Source: Bordetella parapertussis (GTDB taxonomy: Bacteria > Pseudomonadota > Gammaproteobacteria > Burkholderiales > Burkholderiaceae_B). Taken from it: 10,654 nucleotides of DNA. The DNA is taken from assembly GCA_945882005.1 (NCBI GenBank), contig CAMCWG010000077.1:1-10654 (forward strand). The letters are read 5' to 3'. The translations under genes and the position numbers were made by a program. Below the pieces are notes generated by a model that saw nothing but the letters and a program-made list of their open reading frames with translations, was not told the origin of the DNA and ran no database searches. Position 1 is the stretch's first letter. The number at the start of each line of letters is the position of its first letter. Of the stretch, positions 5,887-10,654 are shown one piece after another.

Positions 5887-7458
5887 TTACTGGACCTGAG
5901 GCGCTTTCAGTGCCGAGTGAAAGCGGGCGACATACTGGTCAAAACTCTCGTTGTCAGACGCCTCAATCGCTTGTTGATCTAACAATGATTGGGTGGCTTG
6001 GGTTTGCGCCGCGGCCAACTCTACTGGGCTCAAGCCTGTTTTGCGCAAATTTTGGGCATGAGCTTTGCTCAGGTTCAATGCCTGATCATGGAAAGACTGA
6101 CCTGATCCTTTAAGTTGCTCGAGAAATTTGGCCGACGGTGTTTGTCGCGGATCACGCACTTTCGAGCGCTGTGCGTCAACGGCAGAAACGTAAGTATCGT
6201 CGTCAAGCGTTTGACCAAAAGTCTGCGCGCAGCGCGCGATTTGATCCAGAAGGCTGTTCGCCCAATCGGCTAATGAGATCTCACGACCATTTTGTTGTAG
6301 CAGAAGGCCTGGCTCTCGCCCTTGCTTAACGACTTTTGCAAAGTTTGCAGCACTTTCCGGACACCAACCGCTGTCTGTGAACTCAGGGCTGTCATCTAGC
6401 GCACAAAACAGTAAGAACGCGTCAACAAAGCGTGCTGTCTGTGCCGAGATACCGACCGACTCGGTAGGATCGATGTCCAGGCAGCGAACCTCAATGTACT
6501 GCACGCCACGTTCTGCGAGCGCCGTAATCGGGCGTTCGCAAGGGCCCGTTGTGCGTTTCGGACGAATGCTTGAATAAAACTCATTCTCAATTTGTAAGAC
6601 GTTTGTATTGAGCTGAATCCATTCGCCCGCACGATGTGTCCCGATTGTTTCGTAGGCAGGCCACGGTGTTGTGACAGCGTCATATAAGCGCTGCAAAAAC
6701 ATATTGAGATCGTTGTAGCAAAGCTTAAGTCCCGATTGCGCTTTATTTTGGTAACCAAGATCGCTCATGCGCAGGCTGGTCGCGTACGGCAAATACATGG
6801 TGTCGGGCCTGAGTGTTTCGAGGTTGCCGACGTTTCCACGCAAAAATTCTGTTGAGACCGCAGGCGAAGAGCCAAACAAATACATCAGTAACCAGTTATA
6901 GCGTGTGAAGTTACGAATGAGCGAGATGTAGCCTGCTGAGCGGCGATCTTGAGCAGTCTCTTGTTTGAGGTCGAGTAAATCCCAGATTGCTTCGTCAAAA
7001 GAGAAGTTGTAATGCAAGCCTGCGATGCATTGCATCGTCTTGCCGTAACGCTCTGCTAGTCCGCGCCTATACACGTGTTTAATCATGCCGGTATTTGACG
7101 TGCCGTACCAAGCGATTGGAATATCGGCATCGGCAGGTAACCGCGATGGCATCGAGTGATTCCACATAAGTTCGTTGGGCATCGTGGTGGCAACGACACG
7201 ATGAATCTGATTGATCTCTGCTATCAGGGCGTCGACCGTTGTATGCGTACCAGTAATGAGCTCGAGAAGCGCCTCGGAATAGTCTGTCGTGATGCGGGGG
7301 TGTGTCAACGCTGAACCCAGCGCAACGGGGTGTGCCGTCTTGGCAAGCACACCGGCTGAATCAACACGCAGACCTTCTTTTTCGATTCCGCGCAAGGACT
7401 GGCGCAAAATAGCAGGACGTGCGAGCAGTCGATCGAGGCGGGTGGACAACATAGACAC
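5887..7458 (-). CDS. gshA: Glutamate-cysteine ligase (gamma-glutamylcysteine synthetase), type 1
   Basis: GshA performs the first, rate-limiting step of glutathione synthesis, joining L-Glu and L-Cys with ATP in the cytoplasm. At 523 residues it matches the E. coli enzyme (518) and aligns along its whole length by eye. Key segments are GIEKEGLRVD (24-33), ALGSALTHPRITTDYSEALLE (46-66), WYGTSNTG (117-124), LHYNF (148-152), YLPYATSLRMSDLGY (222-236), NVLQIENE (286-293) and YIEVRCLDIDP (321-331). The ATP/metal ligands known from E. coli map to E26, D59, E66, H149 and E323. The start is ambiguous: the GTG at 7458 has AAAGG about eight bases upstream, while the ATG at 7452, two codons later, is less well spaced. 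gshB is not adjacent. The gene diverges from the lipoprotein gene over 123 bp and points at the tRNA gene with no clear terminator. Confidence 0.95.
   Translation of the reverse strand: MSMLSTRLDRLLARPAILRQSLRGIEKEGLRVDSAGVLAKTAHPVALGSALTHPRITTDYSEALLELITGTHTTVDALIAEINQIHRVVATTMPNELMWNHSMPSRLPADADIPIAWYGTSNTGMIKHVYRRGLAERYGKTMQCIAGLHYNFSFDEAIWDLLDLKQETAQDRRSAGYISLIRNFTRYNWLLMYLFGSSPAVSTEFLRGNVGNLETLRPDTMYLPYATSLRMSDLGYQNKAQSGLKLCYNDLNMFLQRLYDAVTTPWPAYETIGTHRAGEWIQLNTNVLQIENEFYSSIRPKRTTGPCERPITALAERGVQYIEVRCLDIDPTESVGISAQTARFVDAFLLFCALDDSPEFTDSGWCPESAANFAKVVKQGREPGLLLQQNGREISLADWANSLLDQIARCAQTFGQTLDDDTYVSAVDAQRSKVRDPRQTPSAKFLEQLKGSGQSFHDQALNLSKAHAQNLRKTGLSPVELAAAQTQATQSLLDQQAIEASDNESFDQYVARFHSALKAPQVQ
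5902..5925. repeat. Perfect 8-bp inverted repeat in the 3' end of gshA
   Basis: CGCTTTCA (5902-5909) and TGAAAGCG (5918-5925) flank the eight-base spacer GTGCCGAG. The dyad lies inside the last codons of gshA and 48 bp beyond the end of the tRNA, so as RNA it could fold in either transcript. Neither strand has a U tract after it. An 8-bp perfect repeat with a short loop is expected about once by chance in a window this size, so the only argument for function is its position. Confidence 0.3.
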
Positions 7459-7581
7459 GAGAAGGCCTTTAAACTTTGGTGAGACGATCCATTTTAAGCT
7501 ACGAGTCCTTTCGCACGGTGTGCGCCAAAATCAAGGACAATTTCGAGATATCCAAGATATCTTTATTGTTAGCCGAAAATT
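7459..7581. promoter_or_regulatory. Divergent intergenic region gshA / lipoprotein, with two dyads
   Basis: This 123-bp gap must contain the promoters of both divergent genes. It holds two dyad-symmetric elements. CGCAC-GGT-GTGCG lies at 7512-7524, and GATATC-CAA-GATATC lies at 7547-7561, ending 20 bp before the lipoprotein ATG. On the gshA strand TAAAAT (7496-7491) is a possible -10 box and AAAGG near 7466 a ribosome site. I see no convincing -35 for either direction. The lipoprotein start has only a poor ribosome site. Confidence 0.35.
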
Positions 7582-8088
7582 ATGCGTAAATTTATATCCC
7601 TTTGCTTAGTGTGGGTAACGTTGGTGGGGTTGTCTGGCTGCACACCAGAGTACAACTGGCGCGAACTTTCAGTGGCGGATGAGCGTGCCGTGATCATGTT
7701 TCCCGCCCGTACAAAAGTCGAGCAGCGCAAAATTGAGGTCGAGGGCTTGAGTCTAACGTTTTCGCTAAGTTCTTCGGCGGTTGGGGATGCCGTGTTCTCT
7801 GTTGGCTCCGCGGCCCTAGATGAGTCAGTGACGGCGGCCAAAGCACAGGCACTGGTTGATGCTTTTGTTCGGGCACTGGCTAGGCGACTTGGGCAAAGCG
7901 CTCCGCCGCAGGCTGCGAACGGCGAGCCCTTCACGCTTGAGACGGTTGTGAATGGTCGCCCATCGCTGTTGATGGGACGAGTACTGGTGCATCGGGGCAT
8001 GTTGATTCAGGTGGTCGTTTCTGGCCCAACACAATCACTTTCACGTGAGAATGCTTCAGACTTTATGCGATCGTTGGTGCTTCGTTAG
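7582..8088 (+). CDS. Predicted lipoprotein of unknown function (DcrB-like layout)
   Basis: I do not recognise a named family. The 168-residue product begins with a typical lipoprotein signal: basic MRK, a hydrophobic stretch FISLCLVWVTLVG, and the lipobox LSGC with the acylated Cys at residue 20. Residue +2 is Thr, not Asp, so outer-membrane sorting is expected. The mature part of about 149 residues has no Cys, no further membrane segment and no catalytic motif I can name. Its pattern resembles small DcrB/PsbP-like periplasmic folds: a short strand with MFPARTK (39-45), a central helix rich in Ala and Arg (about 84-103), then strands LLMGRVLVHRG and LIQVVVSGP, and a final helix ENASDFMRSLVL. 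That resemblance is inference only. The gene is divergent from gshA, and its last 26 bp overlap the end of the convergent HTH gene. The ATG is the only reasonable start; its ribosome site is weak. Confidence 0.8.
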   Translation: MRKFISLCLVWVTLVGLSGCTPEYNWRELSVADERAVIMFPARTKVEQRKIEVEGLSLTFSLSSSAVGDAVFSVGSAALDESVTAAKAQALVDAFVRALARRLGQSAPPQAANGEPFTLETVVNGRPSLLMGRVLVHRGMLIQVVVSGPTQSLSRENASDFMRSLVLR

Positions 8089-8329
8089 CCTGAGTAGCAA
8101 GTTCGGGATGCTCTGGACGATATGACGCGTCAAGCAGACCAAGCCTCAATGCTTGCGCCACACCCGCTTGTCGTCCATAGACTTTGAGCTTGGCGCAGGC
8201 ATTACGAAGGTGAAAATTCACCGTGCGTTCGGTCAGGCCAAGAATGAGCCCGGTCTCCCAACTAGTTTTGCCTTTGGATACCCACTCCAGGCATTGCACT
8301 TCTCGCCCCGTGAGCCGTGGCTTGGTCAT
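8063..8329 (-). CDS. Single-domain LuxR/GerE-type helix-turn-helix regulator
   Basis: This is a DNA-binding protein consisting of little more than a LuxR-type HTH. From the ATG at 8329 it has 88 residues. The GerE domain spans about 5-66, starting LTGREVQCLEW (6-16), then GKTSWETGLILGL (20-32), the recognition helix region TERTVNFHLRNACAKL (33-48) and the closing VAQALRLGLL (57-66). The KTSWE...TVNFH...NA signature is typical of quorum-sensing-type LuxR proteins, yet there is no autoinducer-binding or receiver domain and no room for one before metX. The frame is open to a TTG at 8446 (127 residues), but that TTG has no ribosome site and the extra 39 codons use rare codons (AGA, CTA, several GGG). 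The ATG has GGGGAG ten bases upstream. It may be a true solo regulator or the leftover end of a longer LuxR protein. Regulation of the neighbouring metX is possible but unproven. Confidence 0.7.
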   Translation of the reverse strand: MTKPRLTGREVQCLEWVSKGKTSWETGLILGLTERTVNFHLRNACAKLKVYGRQAGVAQALRLGLLDASYRPEHPELATQANEAPTIA

Positions 8330-8467
8330 CAATCGAGGTCTCCCCACGCTATCGGCATAATTGCGTAGTTTGCCCTGCCCGTCATCATTTGGAAATTCGC
8401 AAAACCCCTGTGATGCGCACTTCTTTTGTAAGTAAGTGTCTGGCAATGTTAAACTTTGTACTCAGTT

Positions 8468-8508
8468 GGCGCCGATTTGCTTGATCCGCTTGCGGGCGCC
8501 TCATAAAT
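8468..8508 (+). promoter_or_regulatory. metX leader: GC dyad and candidate promoter
   Basis: The 198 bp between the HTH start and metX contain GGCGCC twice (8468-8473 and 8495-8500), forming an inverted repeat around 21 bases, with a small internal hairpin CCGC-TT-GCGG at 8486-8495. TTGATC (8481-8486) and ATAAAT (8503-8508), spaced 16 bp, are a weak sigma-70 pair that would start transcription about 14 bp before the metX ATG. The ribosome site AGAAGG is at 8517-8522. The leader is too short for a known SAM riboswitch. The dyad overlaps the proposed promoter, so it could be an operator. Confidence 0.35.
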
Positions 8509-8527
8509 CCCGCTAAAGAAGGTCCGT

Positions 8528-9751
8528 ATGACAACTACGTCCAGCACTCAGGACGCACCACACGCACTTAACGCCAGCGCGCGCGCGCATGGCTCCGTTG
8601 GGGTGGTCCATACTCAGTACATGCATTTTGATGAACCACTCCCTCTGGTGAGTGGGCAAACGCTTGCTGCCTATGATTTGGCGATCGAGACGTATGGCAC
8701 GCTTAATACGCAAGCGAGCAATGCGGTGTTGATTTGTCACGCCTTGAATGCTTCGCATCATGTGGCGGGCGCTGCGGCTGATAATCCTGATGATATTGGT
8801 TGGTGGGACAACATGGTGGGGCCCGGTAAGCCGGTTGATACCAACGTGTTTTTTGTCATCGGCATCAATAACCCAGGCTCTTGTTTTGGCTCAACGGGTC
8901 CGGCATCGATTCGACCTGACACCGGTAAACCTTGGGGGGCTGCCTTTCCGGTGCTGACCGTGGAAGACTGGGTGCAGGCTCAGGCGCGTGTTGCCGATCG
9001 ACTCGGTGTCAAGCGTTTCGCCGCTGTGATGGGTGGCTCCTTGGGTGGCATGCAGGCCTTGAGTTGGGCGATGACCTTACCTGAGCGCGTGGCGCATTGT
9101 GTTGTGGTGGCGAGCACGCCGCGACTCTCTGCACAAAATATAGCCTTCAATGAGGTCGCTCGTCGCGCCATCATTACTGATCCAGAGTTTCACGGTGGCG
9201 ATTACTACGCACATGGCGTTGTACCGCGTAATGGATTGTCCGTCGCACGCATGGTCGGGCATATCACTTACCTCTCCGATGACGATATGGCCGAAAAGTT
9301 TGGTCGAACGCAGCGAGCGCCTGCCGCTGGGGGCGCCTATCACTATGGCTATGGCGTGGAGTTTGAGGTTGAGTCTTATTTGCGCTATCAGGGTGAAAAG
9401 TTTTCAAAGTATTTTGACGCGAATACCTACCTGCTGATTACGCGCGCGCTTGATTACTTCGACCCCGCACGTGAGACGGGTGGGGACCTGGCACGCGCGC
9501 TTAAACCTGCAACTGCAGATTTTTTACTTGTTTCCTTTACGACTGACTGGCGGTTCGCTCCAGCGCGTTCACGTGAAATTGTGCGTGCACTTTTACAAAA
9601 TGGACAGCCTGCGACCTATGCTGAAATCGATGCCCCGCATGGCCACGATGCCTTCTTGTTAGACGATGCGCGCTACCATGGGGTGATGCGCGCTTACTTC
9701 GCACGCATTGCAGCTGGCTTAGTACAAACAGAACGTGAGGTGCAGCGATGA
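8528..9751 (+). CDS. metX: Homoserine O-acyltransferase MetX (probably O-succinyltransferase)
   Basis: MetX activates homoserine by O-acylation, the first committed step of methionine synthesis. It has 407 residues and an alpha/beta-hydrolase fold. Conserved features in order are the entry [14 protein letters not shown] (33-46), YETYGTLN-like IETYGTLN (53-60), [14 protein letters not shown] (68-81), [15 protein letters not shown] (91-105), [13 protein letters not shown] (113-125), nucleophile S171 in GGSLGG, catalytic D340 in FTTDWRF and H373 in HGHDAF. Betaproteobacterial MetX proteins are commonly assigned as succinyl-CoA-dependent, whereas the name MetX originally meant the acetyl enzyme. 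Which acyl-CoA is used here cannot be settled by eye. The ATG is well supported by AGAAGG upstream. The N-terminal 25 residues are variable in the family and here include a (GC)6 tract at 8577-8588. The gene overlaps metW by 4 bp (ATGA). Confidence 0.95.
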   Translation: MTTTSSTQDAPHALNASARAHGSVGVVHTQYMHFDEPLPLVSGQTLAAYDLAIETYGTLNTQASNAVLICHALNASHHVAGAAADNPDDIGWWDNMVGPGKPVDTNVFFVIGINNPGSCFGSTGPASIRPDTGKPWGAAFPVLTVEDWVQAQARVADRLGVKRFAAVMGGSLGGMQALSWAMTLPERVAHCVVVASTPRLSAQNIAFNEVARRAIITDPEFHGGDYYAHGVVPRNGLSVARMVGHITYLSDDDMAEKFGRTQRAPAAGGAYHYGYGVEFEVESYLRYQGEKFSKYFDANTYLLITRALDYFDPARETGGDLARALKPATADFLLVSFTTDWRFAPARSREIVRALLQNGQPATYAEIDAPHGHDAFLLDDARYHGVMRAYFARIAAGLVQTEREVQR

Positions 9752-10359
9752 GTCCGCAGTTTTCTCAGATGAGTCTGCGCGCCGATCTGGTGCGTATCGC
9801 GCAATGGATTCGCCCTCAGAGCAGCGTACTGGATCTTGGCTGTGGCGACGGTGCTTTGCTTGGACATCTCAAGCAAACAAAAGGTATCCGTGGTGTGGGT
9901 GTCGAGATCAGCGATGCGCGCGTCTTGTCATGCGTGCAACGTGGTGTCCACGTGATTCAGCAAAACCTCGAAGATGGTCTAGCCATGTTTGATGATCAGC
10001 AATTCGATACGGTGGTTTTGTCGCAGACCCTTCAGTCGATGCATCGGACTGAACATATTCTTCGCGAGATGGCACGCGTCGCCCGTGAGGCAATCGTCTC
10101 GTTCCCTAACTTTGGGTACTGGCCACACGGTTGGTCGATTCTGCGCGGACGCATGCCAGTAACAGGGCAAATGCCCTACGATTGGTATGACACCCCCAAC
10201 ATCCACCTTTGTACGCTTAAAGACTTTGAACGGCTCGCAGCGACGCTTGACTTCACAATTCTTGAGCGTGCAACATTTAACGATGAGCACGAGGTGAAGG
10301 CACTCGCTGGTTGGCGCAGTACGCTGGCCGCTTACCGCTTTACGGGTGCACGCGGATGA
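9748..10359 (+). CDS. metW: MetW, SAM-fold methyltransferase-like partner of MetX
   Basis: MetW is a small class I methyltransferase-fold protein that nearly always follows metX in beta- and gammaproteobacteria and is needed for methionine synthesis. Reports in Pseudomonas, as I recall them, describe it as a binding partner that raises MetX activity rather than a proven methyltransferase. It has 203 residues. The SAM-binding loop is VLDLGCGDG (27-35). Family signatures follow: GVEI (51-54), VVLSQTLQ (89-96), [10 protein letters not shown] (116-125), RGRMPVTG (133-140), and [11 protein letters not shown] (146-156). The ATG at 9748 overlaps the metX stop as ATGA and has GAGG eight bases upstream. 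An in-frame ATG at codon 8 is possible but less well supported. The stop overlaps the next start in the same way, so translation of the three genes is probably coupled. Confidence 0.95.
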   Translation: MSPQFSQMSLRADLVRIAQWIRPQSSVLDLGCGDGALLGHLKQTKGIRGVGVEISDARVLSCVQRGVHVIQQNLEDGLAMFDDQQFDTVVLSQTLQSMHRTEHILREMARVAREAIVSFPNFGYWPHGWSILRGRMPVTGQMPYDWYDTPNIHLCTLKDFERLAATLDFTILERATFNDEHEVKALAGWRSTLAAYRFTGARG

Positions 10360-10654
10360 ACAAACCCTTGCGCGAGTCCACGATTCCAGCCTCGCAGTTA
10401 TACACACGTCGACGTGTCGCCCCCTTATTGGCGCTTGGCTTTGCTAGTGGTTTGCCGCTCGCGCTGACGGGCGGCACACTGCAAGCTTGGGCGACAGTCG
10501 AGCAAGTATCACTGCAAGAAATTGGTTTTCTGACCTTAGTCGGTACGGCCTATACCCTCAAATTTTTATGGGCCCCGGTGATCGATCGTTACGCACCACC
10601 ATTTTTAGGACGCAGACGGGGCTGGATGCTCATTATGCAGATCTTGCTCGCCTT
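10356..10654 (+). CDS. ampG: AmpG, muropeptide permease (MFS), N-terminal part
   Basis: AmpG is an inner-membrane major-facilitator protein that imports GlcNAc-anhydroMurNAc peptides released during cell-wall turnover, for recycling and, in many species, for AmpR-dependent beta-lactamase induction. The window ends after 99 codons. The visible part has a basic N-terminus, a first membrane helix containing LLALGFASGLPLALTGGTLQAW (24-45), a second helix around FLTLVGTAYTLKFLWAPVID, the cytoplasmic loop RYAPPFLGRRRGW with the MFS-type basic cluster, and the beginning of a third helix. It matches E. coli AmpG nearly residue by residue here. It starts with an ATGA overlap with metW, so it is cotranscribed with the methionine genes, an arrangement common in this order. 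No AmpR or beta-lactamase gene is in view. Confidence 0.93.
   Translation, partial: MNKPLRESTIPASQLYTRRRVAPLLALGFASGLPLALTGGTLQAWATVEQVSLQEIGFLTLVGTAYTLKFLWAPVIDRYAPPFLGRRRGWMLIMQILLA

Noticed and set aside
5663..5982. Small reading frames on both strands over the tRNA-Arg gene, with peptides such as ARSSMDR...TGSIPVGRA and RARQESNLYREL
   Set aside because: These are the familiar false proteins produced by translating a tRNA gene and its complement. The cloverleaf explains the sequence fully.
8153..8368. A 71-residue + strand frame opposite the HTH gene
   Set aside because: The GerE motifs are on the - strand, and the + strand peptide is low-complexity shadow sequence.
8447..8527. A SAM-type riboswitch before metX
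   Set aside because: The stretch before metX is only about 80 bp from the antisense frame limit, and I could not draw a SAM-I, SAM-II or SAH aptamer core in it. Only the GGCGCC dyad stands out.
1..10654. Mobile element, CRISPR array, toxin-antitoxin pair, defence island or prophage
   Set aside because: No transposase, integrase, terminal repeats, regularly spaced repeats or nuclease/toxin genes are visible. Nearly all the DNA is accounted for by core metabolic and replication genes. The tRNA gene has no adjacent integrase or duplicated tRNA 3' end that would indicate an attachment site.

Overview
The window looks like chromosomal core sequence from a betaproteobacterium of the order Burkholderiales, most plausibly the Alcaligenaceae (Bordetella/Achromobacter relatives). 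The evidence is the metX-metW-ampG gene order, protein sequences that read as betaproteobacterial versions of PriA, Rep, MetX, MetW and AmpG, an E. coli-type GshA, and a moderate GC content (low to mid 50s per cent by eye). The placement comes from family knowledge, not from a database search.

Layout: (1) 1-297, the 3' end of priA, followed 9 bp later by rep (307-2361). Both are replication-restart helicases on the + strand and probably form one transcript. (2) 2396-3550 (-), an M20 zinc peptidase of the CPG2 type, convergent with rep. It is divergent from a two-module 3-hydroxyacyl-CoA dehydrogenase (3606-5120, +) across a 55-bp AT-rich gap. (3) 5130-5666 (-), a membrane-anchored monohaem cytochrome c of the c5 type. 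It is divergent from tRNA-Arg(CCG) (5780-5854, +), and the two face-to-face TATAAT boxes lie in a perfect 10-bp inverted repeat. (4) 5887-7458 (-), gshA, divergent from a small lipoprotein of unknown function (7582-8088, +). (5) 8063-8329 (-), a stand-alone LuxR-type helix-turn-helix protein whose end overlaps the lipoprotein gene by 26 bp. (6) 8528-10654 (+), the metX-metW-ampG operon, with 4-bp ATGA overlaps at both junctions. ampG runs off the window.

Biologically these are mostly housekeeping functions: replication-fork restart, fatty-acid or aromatic-acid beta-oxidation, respiratory electron transfer, glutathione synthesis, methionine synthesis and peptidoglycan recycling. I see no transposase, integrase, phage gene, CRISPR array, toxin-antitoxin pair or defence cassette. 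The least explained items are the HTH-only LuxR-type protein, the lipoprotein, and several dyad-symmetric sites between genes. I do not see a new multi-gene system here.
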